NCBI GenBank assembly: GCA_023935145.1
Contig: CM043700.1
Coordinates: 1,186,001-1,250,000, forward strand
Length of the DNA: 64,000 nt
Direction of reading: 5' to 3'
DNA from: Bretschneidera sinensis
Lineage: Eukaryota > Streptophyta > Magnoliopsida > Brassicales > Akaniaceae
Shown here piece by piece: positions 45,217 to 55,975 of this stretch. How positions within the stretch are numbered: the first letter of the stretch is position 1; every line of letters starts with the position of its first letter. The notes below the pieces were generated by a model. The model was not told the DNA's origin. It made no database searches and saw only the letters and a program-made list of their open reading frames with translations. Both the position numbers and the translations under genes were made by a program.

Positions 45217-45853
45217 ATCCAATCTCGGCTTTTGCCACTGTTTTTTCAAGTTAGCAAAATGTTTTTTTTGTTTTTACTAAATTAGAAATTAGCAAAATGT
45301 TTGACATCTTTTTCTTTAAAATTGCTAATCTTACGAATTAAAGTTCGCTTCTGTAGAATTTCTTTTAAGAAAAAGCGCAGTCCTTAAGATCGCCTTCCTC
45401 AAAAACCATGGAAGCGTTTTGAGTCATAGCTGCGCCATATCAACATTTTTTCACAGGGGTTTCTCTTTAGGGTTTTCCTATCGAGTCCTCTTATAACCCT
45501 CCTGATTTATCTTAATGAGGCATCTCTACTTTTTGGATTTGAATTTTCCTATTTTTTGAGCTCTTTAGATAAGTAGTTCTCATGCTATTTTATCTGCAAG
45601 TAGTTTCAGATAATGGGTAGTTCTGATTCGATGTAAATCTTAGATGCCTCACTTTCAGGTGGGTTACACTTCTAAATATTTAATTTGTTTTGCGATCTGC
45701 TATTTCTTTTTGGGCTTGCTGGGGAGAAACTGATAAGTATGTTTGTTTTCTCGCAAGTTTGCAAATATCCATTGTCATTGTTAAATTGTATTTGTCTTAA
45801 ATTTATCTGGGTGCTGGTAAATTATGCTTGTTGTTTTAAGAGTAGGAAGTGGA
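45217..45853 (+). ncRNA. Putative 5' part of the snoRNA host transcript
   Basis: Leader-like DNA with a second telo-box-like TTAGGGTTT at 45468-45476. No open frame of useful length with plausible codons is found before or between the snoRNAs. The transcript is therefore probably non-coding, with snoRNAs released from a polycistronic precursor or from introns. Its start and end are inferred. Confidence 0.4.
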
Positions 45854-45945
45854 AATGGCGAGAATGATGATCCAATTAGATGTGCGAATTGAAATTTCAT
45901 TGTGAGCGGAACTTTTGAGGCTTATTGATATTCTGACTTGCCATT
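45854..45945 (+). ncRNA. C/D-box snoRNA, copy 1, 25S rRNA guide
   Basis: C box ATGATGA at 45864-45870, D box CTGA at 45933-45936, and a 9-bp terminal stem (AATGGCGAG with CTTGCCATT, one G-U pair). The guide just upstream of the D box contains GCTTATTGATAT, the exact complement of ATATCAATAAGC near the 5' end of plant 25S rRNA, inside the sequence used as the NL1 primer site. By the D-plus-five rule the target is the second U of CAUAUC, U44 by my count from memory of the Arabidopsis sequence. Function: directing 2'-O-methylation in the nucleolus with fibrillarin, NOP56/58 and L7Ae-type proteins. A D' box is not clear. Confidence 0.8.
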
Positions 45946-46177
45946 CTTATATATGAAATGAAGTTTTATTTTGTTTGGATGTCAATATGCAATTTTCCTC
46001 TCATCTGTGTAATTTATATGCCCTTTTAGTTCTGTGTGGTAGATTTTTCTAAGTATGATTGCTGTTTTTTTATTTTTATTTTGTTTGATTTGATCGAAAG
46101 TGGGCTATTTCTTAAAGTGAAGCTGTTTGTTACTTCTTATAGATACTGGAATTTTGAATTGCTTTAAGAGAAGTAGG

Positions 46178-46270
46178 AATGGCGAGAGTGATGATTCAAT
46201 TAGATGTGCGAATGGGAATTCCATTTTGAGCTCAACTTTTTGAGGCTTATTGATATTCTGACTTGCCATT
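46178..46270 (+). ncRNA. C/D-box snoRNA, copy 2, same guide
   Basis: C box GTGATGA at 46188-46194, D box CTGA at 46258-46261, and the same 9-bp terminal stem (AATGGCGAG/CTTGCCATT). The guide upstream of the D box is identical to that of copy 1. The middle differs at several positions (GAATGGGAATTCCATT against GAATTGAAATTTCATT). Flanking TTTAAGAG...GTAGGAA is shared with copy 1, so the duplicated unit is larger than the RNA itself. Confidence 0.8.
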
Positions 46271-46379
46271 CTTATCTATAAAATAAAGTATTGTTGTGTG
46301 TTTTTTTATTTCTGTGGTTGGTTTTTCAATCTGAATAATCAAAGTTTAGTTTTTTTAAAAAGTGATATTTGAGCAACAT

Positions 46380-46473
46380 TTTTGTGAGAAAGATGATTCA
46401 ATTAGATGTGCGAATGGGAATACCGTTGTGAGCTCAACTTTTTTGAGGCTTATTGATATTCTGACTTGACATT
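46380..46473 (+). ncRNA. C/D-box snoRNA, copy 3, partly decayed
   Basis: D box CTGA (46461-46464) and the guide are preserved, and the middle matches copy 2. The C box has become AAGATGA (46390-46396), and the terminal stem has lost pairing (TTTTGTGAG against CTTGACATT). C-box and stem integrity are needed for assembly, so this copy may be inactive. Confidence 0.6.
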
Positions 46474-47024
46474 CTTATTTATAATGCTAGGTCTTAGGCA
46501 AATTGCAACCGTGTCATTATAATGTGATATTATTATGCGCTTAAAATTGTTATATTATTTGTCTAAAATAATAAGAAATAGATGATTAGTGCAACAAATC
46601 TATAGCAAGATATGCACATATGCTAATGTAATCGAAGCATACGAAGTGTAACAAAAACAGGAAAAACATCTCCAATAAATCCGTAATCGATTAAAGCCCA
46701 ATGATAATCCCTTGTAACTTGTAATCTGAATTCATTTGGAAATTTCCCAGGATTGTTTAGCTGTAAGAAAATAAAGGATTACCCTTCCGTTCTAAGTTTT
46801 TCTCAGTTCAGAATCCAAAAATCTATTAATTTGATGTATTTATGGTCAGCCAGGTTAACATTCATAAATCCAAACAGCCTCAAAAGTTGAAAACTATCAC
46901 GTTACAATTATTGTCACCAAAGACCACAACATTTAGAAATATTCAATTTCAAACCCCAACCTATTTATCTTTTTTTTTAATATTTATTTAAAAAAGAGAA
47001 AAAAACAAGGGGCAGTGAAAAGGA
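46474..47024. other. Region between snoRNA cluster and S40 gene
   Basis: No gene. It must contain the end of the rightward snoRNA transcript and the 3' UTR of the leftward S40 gene. No terminator can be pinpointed. Confidence 0.4.
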
Positions 47025-47693
47025 TTAATCGAGAAAACCAGTTTTGCGCCAAATAGCATTCCTGACCTGGCGCAGATCCCTCCCCTTCAAGGTCCTCCCC
47101 ACCCCTTCGAGCACCGAAAAGGTTGTCTTCGGCGAAACACTCGCTCCTCTTGCCACGATTTCATGAGGCGGCAGCATCTTCTCCTCCTCTTCCTCCACGT
47201 CATCCACGATGAAGTTACTGGTCCTGTTGTTCCTTTGTTTCTCCATAGCTATCGACAGTACTGGCACGTTCACCGGAGCCGAATGCTGGAACTTTCTAGA
47301 CTGAGATCTCGGGGCCCAGCTGTCCGGCGGCGGTCTCGGAATCCAAGGGATCTTTCTCGACGACGACGATGATGAAGCAGAAGGAGAATAAACGGTGGGT
47401 TTTCGGTAGAGAAGGGGGCGATGGTTATCGGAATCGGGTAGCGCGGCGAGGATCCCTGAGTTGCGGTGGATTATCGGCCGGCTGTTCCAGTGGTTGTTAG
47501 TGGTAGTGTTGTGATGATCGCGATTGTCAGGTTCTAATAAGTCACTAGTCCACAAGATATAATCTTCGTTGAGCTCGAAACCGTTAGTGATGGTTGATGA
47601 AGATGGTGGAGAAGAGGAGGAGATGCCGAGTACTCGTTCCAATGAAGTGGTTCGGCGGTGGCGGAAGGGAGACACGACGACGTTTAACTCCAT
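47025..47693 (-). CDS. S40-family senescence regulator (DUF584)
   Basis: Single-exon gene of 222 codons, ATG at 47693 and TAA at 47025. The N-terminus has FRHRRTTSLERVLG. An NEDYILWTSDLLE motif and a Ser-rich middle with KIPWIPRPPPDSW follow. The C-terminus has LPPHEIVARGASVSPKTTFS, then VLEGVGRTLKGRDLRQVRNA and IWRKTGFLD, the signature of the plant S40/senescence-regulator family (PF04520). An acidic run (VDDVEEEEEK) precedes it. Family members are small, mostly nuclear proteins induced during leaf senescence, by dark, ABA or pathogens; their molecular activity is unsettled. The length is usual for the family and there are no defects. It is the cleanest protein-coding gene of the window. Confidence 0.93.
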   Translation of the reverse strand: MELNVVVSPFRHRRTTSLERVLGISSSSPPSSSTITNGFELNEDYILWTSDLLEPDNRDHHNTTTNNHWNSRPIIHRNSGILAALPDSDNHRPLLYRKPTVYSPSASSSSSSRKIPWIPRPPPDSWAPRSQSRKFQHSAPVNVPVLSIAMEKQRNNRTSNFIVDDVEEEEEKMLPPHEIVARGASVSPKTTFSVLEGVGRTLKGRDLRQVRNAIWRKTGFLD

Positions 47694-47742
47694 TTTTTTA
47701 ATTTTATTATTATCAATTTATTAATACCATTAGTGGCGCATG

Positions 47743-47798
47743 TATATATAAGAGAGATAGAGAGTGGGTAGTGGAGTGAATCCCCAAGGGGGGGGGGG
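47743..47798 (-). promoter_or_regulatory. S40 core promoter: TATA box and G11 tract
   Basis: On the minus strand TATATATA lies at about 47743-47750, 50 bases upstream of the start codon, giving a short leader. A run of eleven G on the plus strand (47788-47798, C11 on the gene strand) sits just upstream. It is unusual in this AT-rich DNA and likely to vary in length. Confidence 0.55.
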
Positions 47799-48639
47799 AG
47801 AGGAAAAGGGCGGAAGGAAATTGACAATGGCCTTTGTCGGGAGAGTGGGTGTGACGTCGATGGTGGGAGTATTGTCGGGAAATTGCCCATGGTAAAATTT
47901 TGACGAAAATTTTTACTTGAAAATTTAAAAAGTTTTAAAACTAATATATTTTATAATAAAATTTAAGATTAAGTTTTACAATTCAATAAAACTTATCTGC
48001 CAAAAAAATTGTATAAAATTTAATAATTTTTTATTATATTATATAATTTAAATTATATTTTATCAACAATTTGATTTAACAAATTTTGTACAAAGTATTA
48101 CAATTTATTTTGTAGGTTAAAGCTAATTAAAAAATATTTTTTTATAAATTTAAAATTTTAATAAATACATTTTAAATGATAAATCATGTTAATTGATTTT
48201 ATTGTCATAAAAATAATTTTTTTTAAAATAAAGCTACACGAACATGTAAAGATTTTCATATAAATTATGTCCATTGTGAAATTGCTTTCACATCAAACCT
48301 TATCTGCATCGTTTGAGATTTGGTTATGATGTTGTCGGTCATTGCTTTTTCTACTTTTTTGTTACAAATCACTTGAGATTTAGATAAAAAAAAATATAAA
48401 AATAGTGATACTCGTTTTTTCTTTTTTTCTCTTTTTTGAGAGCATCAACCTAATAAGTTTATTTTTAAAATTTATATAAAAAATATTAGTTAAATTAAAT
48501 AAATTTTGTTAAATAACATTAAATTATCTATTAACAGATGATTTGATTAAATTTTTTAAAATAAATTTTAGTTTAAAATTGATTTTAATTTTACCAGCAT
48601 ATCGTTTTTATACGGATAACTTTATTTTTAACCCGTCAA
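47799..48639. other. S40 upstream flank, AT-rich
   Basis: No gene. Positions 47930-48240 and 48440-48600 are more than 80 percent A/T by eye. No repeat family is recognised. Confidence 0.4.
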
Positions 48640-48840
48640 ATAGTTGTTTTGTCATGCCACGAGCGAGAAAGAACCCAACAAGACAATAATTGTTTCGTCA
48701 AACTGCCATCACAAAGAAAATGAAGAGTTGTTTAAGAGTTTTGGCAAACATGACAGATCATCCTCAATTATGTTTATGTACTTAAGATTAGTTTTTAAGG
48801 CAATAGAATTATTTGCACACAACCACACGAAGAATTTAAT
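48640..48840 (-). pseudogene. LINE-type zf-RVT fragment
   Basis: On the minus strand KFFVWLCANNSIALKTNL and NIIEDDL are followed, after a one-base frame change, by CHVCQNS and TTLHFLCDGSL. The order W-L-x3-N, D-x-C-x2-C and H-F-x-C is that of the zinc-binding region after the reverse transcriptase of plant LINEs. Only this 200-bp piece remains. The plus-strand open frame of 136 codons overlapping it (48644-49054) has no protein-like features and is taken as a by-product. Confidence 0.45.
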
Positions 48841-50399
48841 TCAATTAGTAATAGGTGCAGATCTACACAGTAATGGAATAAGCAAATTTAGTGTTGAAAG
48901 ATCCATCTTTAAAGGCACTATTTATTATTTGTGGAAAACTTGTATGCATAAGTTAATGATCTTTTTCTTTTTTTGGGTAAATGAATTGTTTATAAAGAGT
49001 AAAACTAAAAATTATATTATGGAAAAAAAACAAAATATCAATTTAATGGATTAAATTGTATAACAATTTATTGTTTGTAGAAGACGTGTTCTTACGGAGT
49101 GGTAATGAACTGTTTGTAAAATAGTTTCGTACAGACTGAGGGTTTTTAAATTTTGATTAGAGTAATTAACATATATTACAAGAATGAATTAGAAATTTGT
49201 TTTTTTTTTAAGTTTAATTATAATAATTAACACATATTAGAAATTCTTGACTATGAGAAATGAAATATCAGTGAAAACAAGCTAGATAATTTGTAACTAG
49301 TGAATGTGTACTTAGTTTAATGTTTGAATCTCTTTTCAATTAATAAAAATAATGCTTCGATTTCAATCGGGGTTAGCACTTCATTCCGAAAAAAAATGAA
49401 TTAGTAACTGGCTTTTAAAACTTATAGTTCAATTAATTAAATACACGTAGCCGCATGGCAAGCACAAAACGACGTATTCTTTAACTTTTTATTAAAAAAA
49501 TTAAGTACAATCACAAATATTTTGTTTTCTAAAAATTAGTAGATGGTAACAATCACCCTTTTATCTTCTTCCATTTTCATAATTTTAGTAGCTGATTCTT
49601 TTTCTTTTCTTTGGTTGGCCAAAAAGTTAAAAAGCTTGGTTGGTAAAGCTTTGAGAAATATTGCAAGAATCAATTCTCAATTTCATGCGCATGTCCGATT
49701 GAAGAAAATGAAAATGTATATAAAGGAGCCTAATTTGCTTAAATTATCACTTAAATAGTAAGATAGGTTTTTCTTTACTTTTAATTTAGTTAAATTGATT
49801 AAACACCCACTTAATTCAACTAAATTCACTTAATTCACCTCACTATTTAGGATGCTTGTAAATTTTTGAATCAACTATGAACTATTAGTTCTTTTAAAAA
49901 AAATATGGACTATTAGCTCACAGATAATACTATGAATACTTGGATGTGATTTTTTATACGAGTTTTTTAGAGTTTCACTTATGATATTGTTAAAAATAAA
50001 AAACAATATTAGACTTTATTACTTCATAAAAGTAAAATTTTAAATGAAATCTTAAGAACTTCATGTAAAAACTTCATTTAAGTTTTACCCTAATAATACT
50101 ATTTCCTTTTGAATATGCAAGTTATATATATTCAAGCATGAAATATTTTTTGTTTCCCTTTTAAACTCAAAACTTTTGCATTCCCTAAAAAACCTATGAT
50201 TACTTATTGTAGAGTTAAAGAGCAAGATGATTGTATTAAAGACTAATTTTATTAAATTAAGTTTTTCTTTGTTAATGAATTTATGGTTTTGTGGAAGTAA
50301 GAATTTCTTTACTTTGTATTTTTCTTACTATCTATTTAATAAATGACTTTGAGTGTTTATTAGTGTGCTTGCGGATCTAAATCTATAGAACTATAGAAG
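48841..50399. other. AT-rich intergenic DNA
   Basis: About 1.5 kb without a gene that I can support. A 71-codon frame at 49543-49758 begins hydrophobic and turns basic, but it has no recognisable family and no promoter signal. Confidence 0.4.
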
Positions 50400-51032
50400 G
50401 GTTGTCGGCATGGTAAAATGACCATGTTTTGTGTGCTTTTGTGAGCTTGGTTATTTATAATTGTGCATACATGCATCATGGCATATCATGAATATATTCA
50501 AGCATTGCATCTTACCTTAGAATGCACGTCCAATGATTATTAAGCGATCAAAATGCTCTCGTTGCTTATCAATTAATATGTTTGCAATGAGTGTTTGTGT
50601 TCAAATAATCATTGGATTGTCCAGAGTAGACAGTTCAGGAATGCGTGATCGATTTTTCAATTTGTATGTTCTAGCTTGTTTTGTTTCAACTAGATTTCGG
50701 TAGCATAACTCATTGTTCTCTGGGTACGCACTAAATTCAGGTTTATCTTCCTCGGGATATAGCTTCGAATTTAAGTCATATACTTGGACGACTAAGGGGA
50801 AATACTGCCGAAATCGAGTCCTAACAGAACTAGTTTGGAACTACAAATTGCAAAATCGATCATGTAAATGGTACGATCAATTTTTTTCATGGATGATGAG
50901 AATTATATGAGTTGTATGAGTAAAAAATTGTATACATTGTATGAATTTTTTATTATCATTTGTATGATCTAGTTTTAAACATATTGTATCAATTGTCATA
51001 TATTTATATTTCTTACATTTCTTGCAAAACAG

Positions 51033-54000
51033 GATGCAATGAGGTAGGGGTCAATCACATAGAGGACTTCAAAACAGGGGTCGAGGACGAGGTCCCGAGA
51101 GCATGGATCCTCTAGAGACTGCTACCGCAGGTGCCCATCCCCCAGAGACTATTGCGACTACCTCTTCGACTGGTAAAATTACCTTCAACTTTTGAATTGG
51201 TCTTTAATTATGCCTCATTATGTTAATTTAAATTAATTTTTAAATAACGTATTATTTAATATGTCAAGATACATTCTCATATGCAGAGGTAGATGTTAGG
51301 CCTTGTAAGGCATCTCTAGTTAGGTGCAGAGGCAGATGACCGAATAGAGAGAAGCCCTTGCCAGCATATAAGATTGCATTGACCATATTGAGCGAGAAGT
51401 GTTTATATTTGTTTATAGCAAATTAGTGGTGTAATTAATTTCCATTAATATATATCACAGATCGATTAATACAATTATTTGTTTATAAATGTAGTAAATT
51501 AGTGGGGTCATTATGGTCCATTAATATATATCACAGATCAATTAATACAATTTTTTGTTTATGAAGGTATAAAATTTCGTGGGTGCAAAGATGTGGCAAA
51601 AAACATTGTCCACCAGGTGAGGAAGCACATGAATAGCCCATGGAACACTTACTCTCAATTCGACGAGGACACCCAAAATTCTATTTGGGACCACTTCCTG
51701 GTATGCCTTTTCCCTAATTCTTTTATTTTATTTTCACTTTATGTTCCATATTCACATGAAGTGTTATATATTAAATGTTTGTGCTATATATAAAATAATT
51801 GGCCACTAATCTTTCTCCCTTTCTTTCTCAAGAACACTACACTTTTGCGACTCCAAAGGAAATTTAGGCTGCTAGATCTGGTTATGATAGGATTATTGGG
51901 AGTCGCCACTCTAACGGGCTAAATGACTTACAAGATCAATGTAAGGCCTAGAGGGGTGACGACAAAGCAGAGTGGTATGACTGGACTAAAGAAGAAGGGG
52001 AAAGACTCCACAGAATCCCCCATGAGAATCGGAACTGTTTGGTTACTCTGTGGGCCTCAGAGACATGGACTTATTACTCCAATGCTACATCGGTGAACAA
52101 ACGATCGGGCGATGATTGGCGTGTTCACCATGTCAGGGGGTCCATCAATACAGACGCTCGCGTATCTGTGTTGGAATATGTTTTCTTTGTTTCTCTACAT
52201 TTAATAGATAATTGCATGTACAATTAGATTACCTTTTACTAACAAATCGTAATGTGTAGTCCCTAAAGTTAGGTAGAGTTCCCACAATTATTGAGGTGTA
52301 TAACAGGATTCACATGCGTCAAGAGATATATGAATATGTCGATCAAAAGTCCAGGGATACCGTGGTATGTATAAAATATATTTTTTTACTTTTGCGTAAA
52401 ATAACTGTTCATTTTAATATTGCTTGGGAGAACAAGAATTATTAATCATATGCATTCGTTTCTACTATAGGGAACATATAAGCAACGAGTTTGACAGAAG
52501 AGCAGTGGCCATATTTAAGCATCCTCACAAACTGAGATCAACCCCGAAGAATGGTTGCAGGCATCCGGTGGACTGAAGATGAGGCAATTTTATAGCTTCG
52601 GGGGGATGATTACCAATTTTCCTTTTACTAGTAGCTTTCCAAGGAGAAGTTCTTCCCCAAGATCCATTGCATCATGTTTTACACCGTTCACCGATGTCAG
52701 AGCGATGCAACAATAACTGAATGAGGAGAGGCACATAAAGGAGTCAAGAAAGTCACATCTGGATCAAGAGAAGCAGAGATCGAATAACATGCAATCATGT
52801 CTCTAACCCATAGAGATTACGATGTGGCAGATGGTCCAACTTTTTGGGGTGACACTTACTACACCACCTGATGTAAGTAAACTGTTTTAATTTAAAGTTA
52901 AACACATTGTTATATATTTTATTTTGTGATTACGAAGGTATTCTTACTTTGGATGATGGGGTTTTAAATTTCTTGGATGGTATGCATATGAAAAATGCTA
53001 CAATCTGTTCATGCTTAAAGATATCTTCTATTTTAATTTACAATTAAACACATTGAATTTTTTACATTTGAGTTACCAACCGTGTGGTTTTTAGGCAATT
53101 TTATTTTGATAACCTGCTGGGTTTAAGGGCAAAAGTGTAAATTATTGTCTAATAGACGAGACGGGGTTACTACCACATACGTTTGGTTGTATGTGACTAG
53201 TAGGACTAAACTGAATCCATTTCAGATCTCTGGTTACCAACCGTGTTGGTTTTCGAGCATTTTTACTCATAACTTAGCGGGTTTAAGGGAAAAAGTGTAA
53301 AGTAGTTATCCAATTGATGAGACAGGGTTACTGTCACATATGTTTGGTCGTATATGACTGGTGAGAAAAAATAGAAGCCATTTCGGATCACCAGTTACCA
53401 ACCGTGTGGGTTTTTGGATATTTTTACTTATAACTTAGCGAGTTTAAGGGAAAAAGTGTAAAGTAGTTGTCCAATAGATGAGACGGGGTTACCTTCATGT
53501 GCGTTTGGTCGTATATGACTAGTGGGAAGAAATAGAATTCATTTCGGATCACCAGTTACCAATCGTGTGGGTTTTCAGGTATTTTTACTCATAACTTAGT
53601 AGGTTTAAGGGCAAAAGTGTAAAATAGTTGTCCAATGGATGATACGGGATTTCCATCATGTATATTTGGTCGTATGTGACTAGTGGGAAGAAACGGAATC
53701 CATTTCGGATCATTGGTTACTAACCGCGTGGGTTTTTGGGCATTTTTATTCATAACTTAGAGAGTTTAAGGGAAAAAGTGTAAAGTAGTTTTCGAATGGA
53801 CAAGACTGGGTTACCTTCACATGTGTTTGGTCATATGTGACTAGTAGGAAGAAACAGAATCCATTTCAGATCACCAATTACCAACCGTGTGGGTTTTCGG
53901 GCATTTTTACTCATAATTTAACAGGTTTAAGGGAAAAAGTGTAAATTAGTTGTCCAATTGATGATATGGGGATATTGTTACGTACATTTGGTCATATATG

Positions 54001-54994
54001 AGTAGTGAGGAGAAATAGGATCCATTTCGGGTCACCGATTAGCAATCGTGTGGGTTTTCAAACATTTTTACTTATAACTTAACCGATTTAAGGGAAAAAG
54101 TGTAAAGTAGTTGTCCAATAGATGAGACAGGGTTACTTTCACGTGCATTTGGTCGTATGTGACTAGTGAAAAGAAATAGAATCCATTTCAGATCATTGGT
54201 TACCGACCAAGTGTGTTTCGAGCATTTTTACTCATAACTTAACGGGTTTAAGGGCAAAAATGTAAAGTAGTTGTCCAATGGACGAGACAGGGTTATTATC
54301 ATATGTGTTTGGACGTATGTGACTAATGGGAAGAAACATAATCCATTTCGAATAACTGGTTAAAAACCGTGTGGGTTTTCGGGCATTTTTACTCATAACT
54401 TAGAGGGTTTAAGGGCAAAAGTGTAATGTAGTTGTTCAATGGATGAGATGAAGTTACTGTCATGTGCATTTGATCATATATGACTAATGGAAAGAAATAA
54501 AATCCATTTCGAATCACTGGTTACTAACCGTGTGGGTTTTAAGGCATTTTTACTCATAACTCAGAGGGTTTAAGGGTAAAAGTGTAAAATAGTTATCCAA
54601 TGGATGAGACAAAGTTATTGTCACGTGCGTTTGGTAGTTTGTGACTAATGGGAAGAAATAGAATCCATTTCGGATCTCTGGTTACCAACCGTGTGGTTTT
54701 CGAGCATTTTTACTCATAATTTAGTGAGTTTAAGGGCTAAAGTGTAAAGTACTTGTCTAATAGACGAGATAGAATTACTGCATGTTCATTTGGTCAAATG
54801 TGACTAGTGTGAACAAACAGAATCCATTTCGTATAAGTAGTTTCGGTTTTGGTTTATGTATTTTTTAACTGATATATAATGACTATATATTTGATTATGT
54901 AATTTGTTATTTTTTATAGGATCAAACTGTGGAGGATGATGCTAAGCATATGGACCACGACACGGACCTAGCCAACCCATTATTCTATTTTTAG
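51033..54994 (+). pseudogene. Plant transposase, Ptta/En/Spm type (Transposase_24), broken
   Basis: Exons inferred from GT/AG borders and family wording: 51033-51172 (GLQNRGRGRGPESMD), about 51284-51400, about 51570-51700 (KFRGCKDVAKNIVHQVRKHM, FDEDTQNSIWDHFL), about 51833-52155 (EWYDWTKEEGERLHRIP, VNKRSGDDWRVHHVRGSI), about 52261-52365 (LGRVPTIIEVYNRIHMRQEI, YVDQKSRDTV), about 52471-52872, and 54920-54994 (DQTVEDDAKHMDHDTDLANP, stop). The GRG-rich start and the pair HHVRGS and LGRVPT...VDQKS are marks of PF03004. Stops occur at codon 3 (TGA where CGA is likely), in exon 2 and repeatedly in exons 4 and 6. The last intron (52873-54919) holds the 160-bp repeat array. Confidence 0.72.
53071..54833. 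repeat. Eleven-copy ~160-bp tandem array inside a transposase intron
   Basis: Units start at about 53071, 53230, 53391, 53553, 53713, 53874, 54035, 54197, 54356, 54517 and 54678. Each opens with (G/A)GTTACCAACCGTGTGGG and contains GGCATTTTTACTCATAACTT, GGTTTAAGGG, AAAAGTGTAAAGTAGTTG, a GATGAGAC segment, TTTGGTCGTATGTGACTAGT and AATCCATTTCGGATCA. Unit length is 159-162 bp. By eye units are 80-90 percent similar and none is truncated at either end. No open frame runs through the array. Confidence 0.9.
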
Positions 54995-55195
54995 ACTATT
55001 GTATTCAAGGGATTTCGTATATTGTATTGTTGAATGCATTTTAACTTGTATTTCTTAAATAATATTTTATTAATTTACGGAATATTTTGTATTTTTGAAT
55101 CTGTTTTATCTTGTACTTTTAAAATGCATTTCAAACAAGTCGAATAGGTTTCAACAGGGAAATAATAAAAAATTATTTTAAAACTATTTATTATT

Positions 55196-55470
55196 ACCGA
55201 GGGATATCCCTCGGTGATTATGTATTTTTTTTAAAATCAAATTATTATTAAATCCCTCGGTAATAATGAATATTTTATATTTTTCATAATCCCGAGTAAA
55301 AAATATAATTTTGTAAAAAAATTATTGAGGGTGACTATGTCGGTAATATCCCTAAGTGATGATGTATCACTGATAGAAATTCAGTCCTTTGGTGAAAATT
55401 TCTATTACCGATGAACGTATCACCGAGGGACGTATCACCGACGAATGGCCCTCGGTGATGACTATCAGTG
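55196..55470. repeat. CACTA subterminal repeats, including a 20-bp perfect palindrome
   Basis: ACCGAGGGATATCCCTCGGT (55196-55215) is a perfect palindrome. Variants of CCCTCGGTGA and its inverse recur at about 55207, 55253, 55410, 55428 and 55449. In CACTA elements such subterminal repeats bind the element-encoded TNPA-type protein. Confidence 0.75.
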
Positions 55471-55532
55471 ACGGATTCAGGATCAACATCGACAGACTCT
55501 GACTGTTGATGATAAGCCTTTTTCTGGTAGTA

Positions 55533-55651
55533 TATTGTTGCTTTGAGGTTGATTTTCTTTTAAGAAGTTTATATATAACCTATTATTTTACTTTATAAGT
55601 AAGAAGAAAAAAATTAAGTTTCTTAAAAGAAATTATATTAAAGCAACAATA
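55533..55651. mobile_element. MITE with TATTGTTGCTTT inverted ends
   Basis: The left end TATTGTTGCTTT and right end AAAGCAACAATA are perfect 12-bp inverted repeats. Pairing continues inward (TTTCTTTTAAGAA against TTCTTAAAAGAAA). 119 bp, non-coding. It starts at the base after the CACTA right terminus, so one of the two inserted next to the other. Confidence 0.65.
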
Positions 55652-55899
55652 ATAATTTGTTATAAAGATATATTTTATCACAAGAAAGTAATCAAGCTTA
55701 AAGACTTTTTCAAAATGCAATTTAATGAAAGTTTAATATTTCAAATTAAGACAAAGACAGTGTGTAGATGCATACATATATACATATATATACACAGTTA
55801 CATACTTCAAACAATTAAATTACATAATAAAATAAATTTAATACAATGTAAATTATAATTTAGATTTTTTCTTTATCAATTCTTATTTCATTGTAATTG

Positions 55900-55975
55900 T
55901 GGCACTATTAACCCAAGCCTTTTAGCCTAGTGATTACGTTTGGGTTTGATCTCCTTTTGCAGTAATGTAAAAAAA
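55900..55975 (+). repeat. Possible tRNA-derived SINE trace
   Basis: TTAGCCTAGTGATTA resembles an A box, GGGTTTGATCTCC resembles a B box, and an A-rich tail follows at 55970. The boxes are only about ten bases apart instead of the usual thirty or more, so the element would have an internal deletion. Confidence 0.35.

Larger units (their letters stand above)
50400..55532 (+). mobile_element. CACTA (En/Spm-like) transposon remnant
   Basis: The right end is recognisable. A terminal GATAAGCCTTTTTCTGGTAGT stretch (55511-55531) resembles an inverted CACTA terminus, with the last expected G replaced by A at 55532. A subterminal block (55196-55470) has repeated CCCTCGGTGA/TCACCGAGGG motifs. Inside is a Transposase_24 type gene. 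The left terminus and the large TNP2 transposase were not found, so the left limit given here is only where element-like sequence starts. The element cannot move by itself. Confidence 0.7.

Noticed and set aside
45685..45867. 60-codon frame before the first snoRNA
   Set aside because: It overlaps snoRNA copy 1, is not conserved in the other two repeat units and has no homology.
48644..49054. 136-codon plus-strand frame as a small gene
   Set aside because: It overlaps a recognisable minus-strand LINE zinc-region fragment, has an implausible composition, and ends in A-run-derived residues.
53071..54833. CRISPR-like regular repeats
   Set aside because: Units are contiguous ~160-bp tandem copies without unique spacers, in a plant transposon intron.
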